Notes under the pieces: generated by a model
What the model saw: only the letters and a program-made list of their open reading frames with translations
The model's database searches: none
Told to the model about the DNA's origin: nothing
From: Clostridiales bacterium
GTDB taxonomy: Bacteria; Bacillota; Desulfotomaculia; Desulfotomaculales; VENG01
Direction: 5' to 3'
Assembly: GCA_021736985.1 (NCBI GenBank)
Contig: JAIPEW010000010.1
Span: forward strand, 1-64,000
Length of the DNA stretch: 64,000 bases
Translations under genes and position numbers: made by a program
Part shown: piece after piece, positions 9,874 to 18,584 of the stretch
Position numbering within the stretch: position 1 is the stretch's first letter
Layout: each line of letters begins with the position of its first letter

Positions 9874-10323
9874 GTGCTTAGTATAGGAACTCTTAAAAGA
9901 GGTTTAAATAAGGGCTTAACAACATTTCGAGAATTGCTGTAGATAGTAATTTCCGTGTATATTAACTTGGAAACTGGCTTGCTCCTGCGTTAAAAATATT
10001 TAACATGAGTAAAGAGTGTGCCTCAGCTTTAATGGTAGGACTCGGGTTTGGTATTACATATGGTGCTGGTATTATTATTGAAAAAGGACGAAGTGGTAGA
10101 CTTTCCATGCGCGAGGTATTCTTTATCTATATGTCATGCGGTAATAGAAGATACTGCCATTTTTATGGCGGTAGGGGCAAACGGTTTTATTATTTTGATA
10201 GGACGTTTTATAATGGCGGTAATAATAACTTTTCTGGTTTCTCAATTTTGCTTGTTTGAACGGCAGGCAATTTTGCATGAAGCAGGTAAAAAAGAAGAAA
10301 GTAAAAATACAAACGCTCTTTAA
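9874..10323 (+). pseudogene. Decayed nucleoside-recognition (Gate-domain) membrane protein
   Basis: Pieces of one protein lie in successive frames. GTG 9874 after GGAGG opens with IGTLKRGLNKGLTTFRELL and then hits TAG at 9940. Residual sequence reads on to about 9995 (IVISVYI, then WLAPALKIFN in another frame). From 10005 comes a frame with GLGFGITYGAGIIIEKG, then a frameshift near 10130 to CHAVIEDTAIFMAVGANGFI and a charged tail ending at 10323. This order matches nucleoside-recognition membrane proteins, with an internal deletion and at least two frameshifts. Family assignment is from motif memory. Confidence 0.7.
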
Positions 10324-10450
10324 TGAGCGTTTGTACGGAAGGGGATATAAAATGCAAGTAGGGGTATTGTTATCTTACAATTAAGGATTACATGTGTTCA
10401 GTCGCATGTCAGACAATTACGACAAAACTTTTTTAAGGTGCTGTTTCTTT

Positions 10451-11623
10451 ATGGAAAAAAATAAAACTAATAAAAAAGTGTTAAGTTTGCTGGGGACCGG
10501 GCATGCTGTGACAGATATTAATCAGGGTGTACTGCCTATGATGCTTGCTTTTTTACAGCCCGTGTTTGCATTAACTCAGTTACAGGTTGGATTGGTTACT
10601 TTTGTTTTTAACTTGAGTTCCTCTGTTATACAGCCTGTTTTTGGAGGATTGGGCGATCGTTTTCGCACAGCCTGGCAGGTTCCGCTAGGGTGTTTAGTAG
10701 CCGGGTTAGGTATGGCTTTAACTGGTTTTAGTTCTAGTTATCCTGTTTTGCTTTTTTTTGTATTAATTAGCGGCCTGGGTGTAGCTGCCTATCATCCGGA
10801 GGCTACCAAGTTTGCACGCTTTGCCAGTGGAAAACGCAAGGCTTCGGGAATGTCTATTTTTTCTATTGGAGGTAATATTGGATTTGCAGTTGGTCCCGTA
10901 CTGGCAAGCTTTTTTTTCGGATTAGCTGGAATGGGAGGTTCAATAAGCCTTTTATTACTAAACGGGACTATGGCATTTTTTTTGTGGTTTTATTTATCAA
11001 GTATTATAAATACTAAACCAGCAGCAGCTGCATCTAATATAATGCAGGAAACAAAAGATGCTGGCCAGTGTTCCCGGGTGTTAATTACTCCTCCTGTAAT
11101 ACTCTTAGTATTAATAGTTATTATTAGGTCATGTATCCATTTTGGGATGGTTACTTATCTTCCGCAGTATTATGTTAATTATTTGCACCATAGTGAAGCC
11201 TATGCTGCTACGCTTACCTCAATATTTCTTTTTGCTGGGGCTGCGGGTACGCTGGTAGGCGGGCCCGCAGCAGACCGGTTGGGATTAAAAAATGTGATGA
11301 TAGGCTCTATGGTTTTATTGATTCCCTTGTTGTATCTTTTTACAATAACTAGCGGTTTCTGGATTACTATACTGGTAGCTTTAATTGGTTTTGCTGTGAT
11401 TTCAACACTGGCTGTAACGCTGGTATTCGGGCATGAATTGATGCCCGAAAATATAGGATTTATATCAGGATTGATGATGGGTTTTGGAGTTGGCATGGGA
11501 GGAGTAGGTACTGCTATTTTAGGTTGGGTTGCAGATACCTGGGGACTTCCCATGGTCTTTTATGCAATGACAATACTCCCGGTTATTGCATTAATATTAA
11601 CTATTTTTTTACCGAAGAAATAA
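10451..11623 (+). CDS. MFS exporter, fosmidomycin-resistance (Fsr) type
   Basis: A 12-segment major facilitator protein of about 390 residues. The N-terminal sequence (GHAVTDINQGVLPMML, then QPVFGGLGDRF) is typical of Fsr-like transporters, a proton-driven efflux group. The long frame opens at 10394, but ATG 10451 with AAGGTG upstream gives the normal N-terminus. It stands alone. The physiological substrate is not predictable from the sequence. Confidence 0.85.
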   Translation: MEKNKTNKKVLSLLGTGHAVTDINQGVLPMMLAFLQPVFALTQLQVGLVTFVFNLSSSVIQPVFGGLGDRFRTAWQVPLGCLVAGLGMALTGFSSSYPVLLFFVLISGLGVAAYHPEATKFARFASGKRKASGMSIFSIGGNIGFAVGPVLASFFFGLAGMGGSISLLLLNGTMAFFLWFYLSSIINTKPAAAASNIMQETKDAGQCSRVLITPPVILLVLIVIIRSCIHFGMVTYLPQYYVNYLHHSEAYAATLTSIFLFAGAAGTLVGGPAADRLGLKNVMIGSMVLLIPLLYLFTITSGFWITILVALIGFAVISTLAVTLVFGHELMPENIGFISGLMMGFGVGMGGVGTAILGWVADTWGLPMVFYAMTILPVIALILTIFLPKK

Positions 11624-11679
11624 ATAATAACTTAATATTAAATTAAAAATTTCTTTAATAACATCATGTATTTAAGTTG

Positions 11680-11708
11680 TTGACTTAACATATCGTGAGG
11701 TATAGAAT
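11680..11708 (+). promoter_or_regulatory. Sigma-A-type promoter
   Basis: TTGACT (11680-11685), 17-nt spacer, TAGAAT (11703-11708). It sits about 42 bp before the 31-codon ORF at 11750, which has its own terminator. Confidence 0.65.
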
Positions 11709-11749
11709 ATTAATTGAGAATAGTTATCAAAATTGAAAGGGGTTAAACT

Positions 11750-11845
11750 ATGTCTAAAAATATTAAACAATTAATAGATCGTAAAAAGAAAAACATAACT
11801 TGGATCTATGACAACATTCTTCATACCAGAATTAAAACTAAGTAA
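11750..11845 (+). CDS. 31-residue basic mini-protein
   Basis: ATG preceded by GAAAGGGGTT at good spacing. It encodes 31 residues, Lys-rich, with an amphipathic middle (ITWIYDNILHTRIK). It is flanked by its own consensus promoter at 11680 and an intrinsic terminator starting at its stop codon, so it looks like a complete small gene rather than chance. I do not recognise it. It could be a regulatory peptide or a dual-function small RNA. Confidence 0.6.
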   Translation: MSKNIKQLIDRKKKNITWIYDNILHTRIKTK

Positions 11846-11873
11846 ACTCTGCTTTTTAGCAGAGTTTTTTTTT
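11844..11873 (+). terminator. Intrinsic terminator
   Basis: AACTCTGC, 6-nt loop, GCAGAGTT followed by a run of Ts. It overlaps the stop codon of the 31-codon ORF. Confidence 0.9.
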
Positions 11874-12149
11874 GCTCTTATAAGCTATCATTAAAGATGG
11901 TAGCTTATGCATTAGACAAATATTGTGTTTTTTTGATAAATTTAAAATATTATAATATTTCGCTGTGCTACTAATATGTAACAAAATAAGAATAAGTGTA
12001 AATGTTGTATAAGCATAAATAATGAGTTGTTTGTTTTAGTGATTAAGTCTGATTCAATAAAAGTTCTAAATATTTTAAATATTATGCTATAATATTTTGT
12101 TGTTACTTATATTGTATTTAAGTAAAATGGTACAAAGGAGTTTAAAAAA

Positions 12150-13178
12150 TTGTACAGGACTATTTTTGAAAATACGGGTACTGCTATGATGATCGGGGAA
12201 AAAGATACAACCATATCTCTAGTTAATGCTGAGTTTGAACAGCTTTCAGGTTATTCAAAAAAAGAGATAGAAAAAAAGAAAAGCTGGAAAGAATTTATTT
12301 ATAAAAAAGAAGATCTAGAGATGATGAAAGATTTTCATATTTTGAGAAAAATTGATAGTGAGAAAACTCCAAGAAAATACGGATTTAAATTTATAGACAG
12401 GTTTAATAATATCAAAGATATTATGATGACTATTGATATAATACCGTCAACTAAAAAACATGTTGGTTCTCTATTGGATATTACTGAACAGGTCAAATTA
12501 AATAAAGAGCTTAATCGGTTGGAAAGGTTAAACATGATCGGGCAAATGGCTGCAGGACTTGCACATGAGATAAGAAATCCGATGAGTGTAGTCCGGGGGT
12601 TATCCCAGATTCTCATGGAAAAAGAAGATTGCGCGCTTTACAAAGACAAGTTTGACCTCATCATAAATGAAATAGATAATGCTGACTACATAATTAAACA
12701 ATTTTTATCCCTGGCAAAAGATAAGCCGGTAAATAAGAAAATGCAGAATTTGAATATTATTATTAAATATTTATATCCTTTGATGAACTCTATTGCAATG
12801 GAAATGGAAAAATGCATATATCTGCAACTGAAAACACTTCCTGACTTGCTGCTTGACGAAAATGAAATACAACAGCTTATATTAAATCTAGTACGTAATG
12901 GCCTGGAAGCTATGGAATCAGGAGAATTTATAAATATAAGTACTTTTATGCATGGTAATAAGATTATTTTACAGGTAGAAGATCAAGGTGAAGGATTTCA
13001 TGATGGAGTAATTGAAAAAATAGGTACTCCATTTTTTACTACCAAGGATAACGGTACTGGCCTAGGTTTGGCTATTTGTTATAGTATTGCACAAAGGCAT
13101 AAAGCCGATATAAAAGTAGAAACCGGTTATTCCGGGACCAAGTTTTTGGTGCGTTTTAACAGGATTCCTGCTACATAA
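12150..13178 (+). CDS. Cytoplasmic PAS-domain sensor histidine kinase
   Basis: A 342-residue soluble kinase. It has an N-terminal PAS domain (about 1-110), a dimerisation/phosphoacceptor helix with LAHEIRNP (His139), then an ATPase domain with N box NLVRNGLEAM, VEDQGEGF and GTGLGLAIC. No membrane segment or response regulator lies next to it, so it resembles orphan sporulation-type kinases that feed Spo0F/Spo0A. That role is inference. Start is TTG 12150 after AAAGGAG. Ends at the strong hairpin 13215-13250. Confidence 0.9.
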   Translation: MYRTIFENTGTAMMIGEKDTTISLVNAEFEQLSGYSKKEIEKKKSWKEFIYKKEDLEMMKDFHILRKIDSEKTPRKYGFKFIDRFNNIKDIMMTIDIIPSTKKHVGSLLDITEQVKLNKELNRLERLNMIGQMAAGLAHEIRNPMSVVRGLSQILMEKEDCALYKDKFDLIINEIDNADYIIKQFLSLAKDKPVNKKMQNLNIIIKYLYPLMNSIAMEMEKCIYLQLKTLPDLLLDENEIQQLILNLVRNGLEAMESGEFINISTFMHGNKIILQVEDQGEGFHDGVIEKIGTPFFTTKDNGTGLGLAICYSIAQRHKADIKVETGYSGTKFLVRFNRIPAT

Positions 13179-13214
13179 AAAGTTATTAAAATTTTAAAAG
13201 GTAAGCTGTTGTGT

Positions 13215-13255
13215 AGAAAACCTGTTAAGATAATACTTAACAGGTTTTCTAATTC
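13215..13255 (+). terminator. Intrinsic terminator
   Basis: Perfect 15-bp stem (13215-13229 with 13236-13250), 6-nt loop ATAATA, 3' side ending TTTTCT. Ends the histidine kinase transcript. Confidence 0.85.
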
Positions 13256-13354
13256 TAATAAAGTAGTTTTGTAGAGTGTAGTATACATTTTGCGAAATGT
13301 TAAATGTAATTATTAATATATGTTTTTAGGTAAGTAACCAGGAGGTTGTAAAAT

Positions 13355-13753
13355 TTGAATAAGCTTTTAGTATCCCTGGAAGAAATATGTTGCCAGAATC
13401 TATTAAATAATAAGATACTTATTACTCCAGCTATGGTGCGGGGAGTGAATTGCGCGAAATACTGGTCCGGAAGAGCGGGGGATGAGTGAACTTATATTCT
13501 GAAACTTCTGGTGGATTGGCTCATGAAGTTGCCGGGGAGTATATGTTTATAAATAACATTTCTCTGCTATCAGCAATTATAGTTTTGTTCTTGTTGAAAA
13601 GCTTTATCATAAACTAAAAGAACAAAGGACTTGTATTATTTTGTACGGGAAGGAAATTCTCCTGGAATTATGAGATCTGCTGTTTCCAGGGCAATAGATA
13701 TGGTTTTTCTGGGGGAAGACGGTTTAAATAAAATAGATCATACTTTAGCATAA
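13355..13753 (+). pseudogene. Decayed N-terminal fragment of a PD-(D/E)XK/AddB-like nuclease
   Basis: TTG 13355 follows GGAGG with ideal spacing. The frame reads LLVSLEEICCQNLLNNKILI and stops at 13487. Reading continues in another frame as SELREILVRKSGG, in-frame TGA, VNLYSETSGGLAHEVAGEYM. Two further frame changes give LVEKLYHKLKEQ and then PGIMRSAVSRAIDMVFLGED up to 13753. The chain resembles the N-terminus of large AddB/PD-(D/E)XK helicase-nucleases, so this is a multiply frameshifted 5' remnant. Family identity is moderately secure; the pseudogene status is clear. Confidence 0.6.
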
Positions 13754-13773
13754 TATGCTTTAAGCAATGATGA

Positions 13774-14421
13774 TTATTTTATCAATAGTAGCTTGAAAAA
13801 TATTGGGCGCTGTTTGAGGTGAAATGTTCCCAGCTGGTAAGATGTAAAATTAGTACTCTGTACTGCATTTATGACCTGGTCGCGAGGGACATACTTGTCC
13901 CAATATTCCTGTGCCCACTTTTTGGTTACCCACGGACTGAAAATGCTGATTGAATTGGCTGACCATTCTTTCATTGTCTGGTATATTTCTTTATAAGGAG
14001 CCTCTTTTCTAAAATCATAAATTAGAGCCTGCCCTCCAGGCTTGAGAACCCTGTATATTTCTGCAAAACTCCCGGCAGTATCTGGAAAATGGTGTACAGC
14101 ACAGGTAGAAATAACCCTGTCAAACACATTATCTTGAATGGGTAGATCAAGTATATCTCCCTGCATAAATTTTATTTTATCCTTAACTTTTTCTAATTCT
14201 TTATTGTGAAGAAATTTATTAGCTTGCTTTATGCACTTTGCAGAAAAGTCTATGCCGGTAAAAAAGGCTTCCGGGGCTAATTGCTGAATATAAAACAGTA
14301 GGTTTCCATTTCCACACCCAACATCTAACAACGATCCAGATTTAAAATCCTGGCATATATCTTCTGACAGCGTTTTGTAAAGCAGTTTTTCTAAAGCAGT
14401 AGTTTTCCTGGATATAAACAT
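13774..14421 (-). CDS. Class I SAM-dependent methyltransferase
   Basis: A 215-residue Rossmann-type methyltransferase (Methyltransf_11/25-like). SAM-binding motif I is LLDVGCGNGNLLFYIQ (about residues 31-46), acidic motif II is FTGIDFSAKC, and the post-motif includes VISTCAVHHFPD. The C-terminal part resembles the UbiE/small-molecule methyltransferase group. Substrate unknown. The start ATG has GGAGGGTAA upstream. Monocistronic. Confidence 0.82.
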   Translation of the reverse strand: MFISRKTTALEKLLYKTLSEDICQDFKSGSLLDVGCGNGNLLFYIQQLAPEAFFTGIDFSAKCIKQANKFLHNKELEKVKDKIKFMQGDILDLPIQDNVFDRVISTCAVHHFPDTAGSFAEIYRVLKPGGQALIYDFRKEAPYKEIYQTMKEWSANSISIFSPWVTKKWAQEYWDKYVPRDQVINAVQSTNFTSYQLGTFHLKQRPIFFKLLLIK

Positions 14422-14691
14422 ACGTTACCCTCCAGTTATCTTTAAGCTGTTATCCTGCAGCAGCTCTTAAAATTATTACTGAATGTAGTGATAAAATTTT
14501 TATTATTTTATCATGAAGTTTGTGATTAAGCCAATTAAATAGTAAGGTAGGGTAAGGAATATAGCAGTAAATAAGTTAAAATTTAATAAAAAAAATATAA
14601 TTTTAATACAAATTTTGTTGACTATTAAAATAATTTAAGGATAATATTAAGCGAAAAGTGATGTTATTCTTATTAAGAGGGAGGTTTTTTT

Positions 14692-15276
14692 ATGTTGGTA
14701 GGTAAACAAGCCCCTGATTTTACCAGTAATGCCTTTTATAATGGCGAGATTAAGAGTATTAATCTCGGCGATTATAAAGGCAGTTGGGTAGTTTTATGTT
14801 TTTATCCCGGTGACTTTACTTTTGTTTGACCGACTGAGATATCACATATAGCCGTGAGCTATAATACACTTAAGGAGCTAAATGTCGAGGTTCTTTCTGT
14901 TAGTGTTGACAGTGTTTTTGTTCACAAGATCTGGAATGAAACTGAACTTTCCAAAATGGTTAGCGGTGGTATTTCTTTTCCCATGGTTTCTGACCAGGGC
15001 GGAAAAATTGGAACGCTGTATGATGTTTACGATGAAGATGCAGGAGTTGATATAAGAGGCAGGTTTATAATAGATCCGGACGGGAAGGTGCAGGCAGCAG
15101 AAGTGCTTACACCTCCAGTAGGGAGAAACCCGCAGGAATTAATACGGCAAATTAAGGCTTACCAATACCATCTAAAGACTGGTGAAGTAATGCCTTCCGG
15201 TTGGACAGAAGGAGGTACAACACTCAAGCCTTCGCCTGAATTGGCCGGAAAAGTATGGGAAGTTTGGAAGCCATAA
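14692..15276 (+). CDS. AhpC-type peroxiredoxin with in-frame TGA at the active site (probable selenoprotein)
   Basis: ATG 14692 follows GGGAGG. The frame reads an AhpC/Prx1-like thioredoxin fold up to FYPGDFTFV, then TGA (14827-14829, codon 46), then PTEI and on without interruption to 15276. The TGA replaces the peroxidatic cysteine of the family's FVCPTE motif. A 6-bp hairpin (14847-14852 with 14858-14863, loop CGTGA) starts 17 nt after it, a plausible bacterial SECIS. The usual C-terminal resolving cysteine (VCPA.W) is replaced by Met (EVMPSGW), so it would be a one-selenocysteine enzyme. With readthrough it is 194 residues; a caller that treats TGA as stop would begin at GTG 14854 and miss the active site. 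An intact terminator follows. Confidence 0.85.
14827..14863 (+). promoter_or_regulatory. UGA selenocysteine codon and candidate SECIS hairpin
   Basis: TGA at 14827-14829, then a stem TATAGC/GCTATA with the five-base loop CGTGA, apex about 25 nt after the TGA. The distance and small G-containing loop are in the range of bacterial SECIS elements. The structure was judged by eye, not folded. Confidence 0.55.
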
Positions 15277-15287
15277 ATTAATATTTT

Positions 15288-15325
15288 AAAGACCTTCGTC
15301 AAGTTCACGGCGAAGGTCTTTTTAT
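15288..15325 (+). terminator. Intrinsic terminator of the peroxiredoxin gene
   Basis: AAAGACCTTCG and CGAAGGTCTTT form an 11-bp stem followed by Ts. Confidence 0.9.
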
Positions 15326-15357
15326 TCTACAGCTTCTATTATAGTTTTTGTGTTTAG

Positions 15358-16170
15358 CTAATCTTTTTTCTTTATAGAAAGCAGTTTGGCATAATTATAA
15401 GATTCTGTACCTGGCCTGTAGTCAATGGTGAAATTATTTATTATTATTACAGCTTTACCCCTGCTTCCCATTGGGCCCAGCTTTTTTTTAGCTTCATTAT
15501 GATTGGTAAATAGAAACCAATTTTTACGGTTGTCAATATTGAGCTCGGGCAGTTTTTCAGCACTGTCTTTGTCTAATTCAAATGCGACCTGGTCTTCAAG
15601 CAAAGCGTTATCGTCGTAGTGTATGTAAGTACCGCTTACCGGTAGTTTTCCGCTGAATATTACTCTGGCCTGGTATTTTTCGCTCCACTCAATTTTTTTT
15701 GTTGATACGCTGTTGATCTTAAGTCCCATTATATTATCCCCGGTTTGTGTTTTGTGGGCATTAAAACGATTATATTTAGAAGGAATTTGGGCTTCAGATA
15801 GGGGAGTTATATTCGTGATTACCCATTGGTCGTTAGCGTTTTTTATGCACTTAAATGCTATTCTGGACCCTGGTTTGATTTTTGCAAAGTTGTTTTCATT
15901 AAAATTTATTTTAACTGGTTCCGAGAGTTTAAAAGTACGGGGCCCGTTATTATCCAGAAAGGTTATATTTTGGGCTATGTCAACTTCTACTGAGCTGCTG
16001 TCAATTTGTCCATTATATATTCCTATGCCCGGTTTAGAATTATTTTTATCTTTTTTCGATAAATTGTTTCCGGTATCTTTTTCAGCAGAAAAACAGCCGG
16101 ATAAAAGTATACTTGTTGACATGGCTAATATTATAATAAGTACAGTGCTTTTTCTTAAAATAAGTGACAT
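15358..16170 (-). CDS. Lipoprotein, unknown function
   Basis: About 270 residues, with a signal peptide ending in the lipobox LLSGC (Cys about residue 25) and then a Lys/Asp/Asn-rich linker. The soluble part looks beta-rich and contains no motif I recognise. It is anchored outside the membrane. The frame opens at 16236, but AAAGGGGAAA before the ATG at 16170 gives a proper signal peptide. Divergent from a second lipoprotein gene at 16336. Confidence 0.75.
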   Translation of the reverse strand: MSLILRKSTVLIIILAMSTSILLSGCFSAEKDTGNNLSKKDKNNSKPGIGIYNGQIDSSSVEVDIAQNITFLDNNGPRTFKLSEPVKINFNENNFAKIKPGSRIAFKCIKNANDQWVITNITPLSEAQIPSKYNRFNAHKTQTGDNIMGLKINSVSTKKIEWSEKYQARVIFSGKLPVSGTYIHYDDNALLEDQVAFELDKDSAEKLPELNIDNRKNWFLFTNHNEAKKKLGPMGSRGKAVIIINNFTIDYRPGTESYNYAKLLSIKKKD

Positions 16171-16335
16171 ATTTTCTATTTCCCCTTTATTATTAAAGAC
16201 GAAACTCTTGTTTGTTTTGTTCCCCTGTAAAGTCATACATAAGCATTTTATAGTGAGGACTTAATAATTCAAAGAAGGAGATTAAAAAAATGCTTAGAAT
16301 TTCTTAGCAGTGTTTTGAAAGGAGGACAAGAAAAG

Positions 16336-16725
16336 AAATTGGTGAATAAAAAACTAATTACAGCATTTATATGTGCCTTTATTTTTGTGATTATGCTTGG
16401 TGGTTGTAAGACAAAAACTGGCTGGGTAGGGACTAATATTCCTGGTCATATTAAAGCCAGTTTCCACTCCTTTACAGGCATTGAAAAGGGTACGCTGAAT
16501 GCTCAAAAAGGTGATTCATTTTTGTTTGAGTATAGTTCCCAGGTTGAATCCGGTGACCTGGTAATGAAAATATTATCTACAGATAATAAGATAATACATG
16601 AATTTAAGCCGGATAAAGAAGGTTCATATAAATTTACTTTTGCTGAAACTGGAAAATATAAAGTAATTATCAAGGGGGATAGCGCAAAAGGCAGCTTTAA
16701 TATATCCTGGGATAAATTAAATTAG
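16336..16725 (+). CDS. Small lipoprotein, unknown function
   Basis: About 130 residues: a signal peptide with lipobox IMLGGC, followed by a compact beta-rich domain. It has alternating hydrophobic strands (LVMKILSTDNKII..FKPDKEGSYKFTFAETGKYKVII), like emp24/GOLD-type or pre-peptidase beta sandwiches. An AAAGGAGG site lies at 16318-16325. The start could be TTG 16336, the adjacent GTG, or TTG 16315 in the same frame; the spacing does not decide firmly. Function unknown. Confidence 0.7.
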   Translation, partial: KLVNKKLITAFICAFIFVIMLGGCKTKTGWVGTNIPGHIKASFHSFTGIEKGTLNAQKGDSFLFEYSSQVESGDLVMKILSTDNKIIHEFKPDKEGSYKFTFAETGKYKVIIKGDSAKGSFNISWDKLN

Positions 16726-16812
16726 TCATAATGCTTTTAGCATGTAATATTGTAAAAGATGAGTTGATTGGTCTTAAATGAAAAAATAAATAAAATGTGA
16801 AAGGATGTAATA

Positions 16813-17178
16813 ATGAGCTCTACTGTTTCTATAACAAAAGTCTTTACTTTTAACAGTGCACATTCTTTACCTGGTCATCCAGGTAATTGTAAGAATATAC
16901 ATGGGCACACTTATCACCTGGAAGTAACCATAAGGGGCCCGGTAAACCCGGATACCGGGATGGTTATGGACTTTTACGACTTGAAAAACCTTGTTAAGGA
17001 AAATATTATAAGAAAGTTAGACCACTGTTATTTAAATGATATTTTGCCCTGTGTTCCTACTGTTGAAAATATTGCAGTATGGGTTAGCCGGGCCCTGCAG
17101 GATAAACTGCCCCTTTATAAAGTGAAGCTGTGGGAAACGCCTTCCAGTTGTGTGGAGGTATATGCTGGAGATGTCTAA
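16813..17178 (+). CDS. queD: 6-carboxy-5,6,7,8-tetrahydropterin synthase
   Basis: QueD converts dihydroneopterin triphosphate to 6-carboxytetrahydropterin in the 7-deazaguanine (queuosine) pathway. The 121-residue protein has the zinc-binding histidines (FNSAHSLPGH, NIHGHTYHLEV), the C-terminal LDHCYLND segment and W.TP...CVEV. The ATG follows GAAAGGATG. It overlaps the next gene (queE), as expected for a two-gene operon. Confidence 0.93.
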   Translation: MSSTVSITKVFTFNSAHSLPGHPGNCKNIHGHTYHLEVTIRGPVNPDTGMVMDFYDLKNLVKENIIRKLDHCYLNDILPCVPTVENIAVWVSRALQDKLPLYKVKLWETPSSCVEVYAGDV

Positions 17179-17830
17179 ACTTCCGGTTTACGAGATATTT
17201 GGTCCTACTATACAGGGAGAAGGCTTGTACTGCGGGTACCGCACTGTTTTTCTCAGGCTAGCAGGATGTGATTATAAGTGCTCGTGGTGTGATACTAAGC
17301 ATGCAAGACGTATAAGTGATGCCCGGGAGATCTTATCAGAAGAAGAAATAATTGAACGATTAAACTCCAGGGCTGAACAAATTACCAGGAGAATAACCAT
17401 TACGGGTGGTAACCCCTGCATTCATGAACTGGAAAGACTTGTAGAGCTGCTTCACCAGCAAAACTACAAAATACATATAGAAACACAGGGGTCAATAATA
17501 CCGCCGTGGCTTTATAAAGTTGATCATGTGTGTATATCGCCCAAGCCCCCCAGCTCCGGCAACATAACTGAGATATTATCATTTGCTGATTTTATGCTGA
17601 GCGAAATATCAAAGGAGCTCAAGGTAGTAGTTAAAACAGGTGAAGATTACACCTATGCCAGGCAGGTACACAGTGAATATAAAAGTTGCCCGCTTATATT
17701 GCAGGCCTGTACGGATAATGACCCTGTACTGGTTTTAAAATGGCTTATAGAAAAAGCTTCTGCCGATCCTTGCCTGGGCGACAATATTAAGATACTGCCT
17801 CAACTGCACGCACTGATTGGCATAGATTAA
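17171..17830 (+). CDS. queE: 7-carboxy-7-deazaguanine synthase (radical SAM)
   Basis: QueE turns 6-carboxytetrahydropterin into 7-carboxy-7-deazaguanine with a [4Fe-4S] cluster and SAM. The N-terminus has EIFGPTIQGEG and the radical SAM triad in CDYKCSWCDTKHA (CxxxCxxC). ITITGGNPC is the glycine motif. ATGs at 17150, 17162 and 17171 are in frame; 17171 has the best spacing to GGAGGT. It overlaps queD by a few bases. Confidence 0.92.
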   Translation: MSKLPVYEIFGPTIQGEGLYCGYRTVFLRLAGCDYKCSWCDTKHARRISDAREILSEEEIIERLNSRAEQITRRITITGGNPCIHELERLVELLHQQNYKIHIETQGSIIPPWLYKVDHVCISPKPPSSGNITEILSFADFMLSEISKELKVVVKTGEDYTYARQVHSEYKSCPLILQACTDNDPVLVLKWLIEKASADPCLGDNIKILPQLHALIGID

Positions 17831-17839
17831 AAATTAATA

Positions 17840-18529
17840 TTATTCGTTTTCATATTCTATAGGATCTCTGACTCCGGCTTCACTGAATCCTTTAAGTCTG
17901 AGCTGGCAGGAATCGCATTTGCCGCAGGCTTTTTCCCGTCCCTGGTAGCAGCTGGTAGTAAGGTGCAGGGGGGCATTATTTTCTATACCCAGCTTGACGA
18001 TTTCTGCTTTAGTCAGGTTTAATAATGGCGTTTTTATGGTAATGTGCAATCCCCGGTCGGATGCTGCAGTCCCGTATTTAATAACTTCTTGGAAAGCATC
18101 TATAAAGCTAGGGCGGCAGTCAGGATATCCTGAATAGTCCAATGCGTTAACCCCTATGTATATACTTTCTGCTTTTATTGCTTCTGCGTACCCGGTTGCC
18201 ATGGATAAAAAGACAGCGTTTCTAAATGGAACGTAGGTTACAGGAATATCCTTATCCAATTCCCCTGGATTTCTACTGGTTGGAACATTAATACTTTCCG
18301 CAGTAAGGGCGCTGCTGCCGATGTCCTTAAAAAAGTCAGTATTAACAACAAGGTGATTCTGGCTGCATCCATAAGAACCGGCTACTTTTTTTGACTGTTC
18401 TACTTCTTTGCTGTGGCGCTGGCCGTAAGCAAAAGTCAGCGGAAATATTTCATAACCCTCTTTTTTTGCTTCTGATATGCATACTGTACTGTCTAACCCG
18501 CCGGATAAAATTACAACTGCTCTTTTCAT
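17840..18529 (-). CDS. queC: 7-cyano-7-deazaguanine synthase
   Basis: QueC converts 7-carboxy-7-deazaguanine to preQ0 using ATP and ammonia. The PP-loop pyrophosphatase motif VILSGGLDSTVC is at the N-terminus, and four zinc-binding cysteines close the protein (CYQGREKACGKCDSCQLR). Length 229 is normal. The start ATG follows GAAAGGAG. It runs convergent to queDE with only 9 bp between stops, rather than in the same operon. Confidence 0.95.
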   Translation of the reverse strand: MKRAVVILSGGLDSTVCISEAKKEGYEIFPLTFAYGQRHSKEVEQSKKVAGSYGCSQNHLVVNTDFFKDIGSSALTAESINVPTSRNPGELDKDIPVTYVPFRNAVFLSMATGYAEAIKAESIYIGVNALDYSGYPDCRPSFIDAFQEVIKYGTAASDRGLHITIKTPLLNLTKAEIVKLGIENNAPLHLTTSCYQGREKACGKCDSCQLRLKGFSEAGVRDPIEYENE

Positions 18530-18584
18530 ACTTTTCTCCTTTCTTTATTATGATACATAATTCTCTCTTAGAGGATGCTGCGGC

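Noticed and set aside
14854-15276. A 140-residue peroxiredoxin starting at GTG 14854
   Set aside because: This is the artefact of treating the active-site TGA as a stop. The true frame starts at ATG 14692 with a strong ribosome site.
16290-16307. Five-codon ORF with an excellent ribosome site before the small lipoprotein gene
   Set aside because: Too short to support as a gene; possibly a translational leader, but nothing in the sequence tests this.
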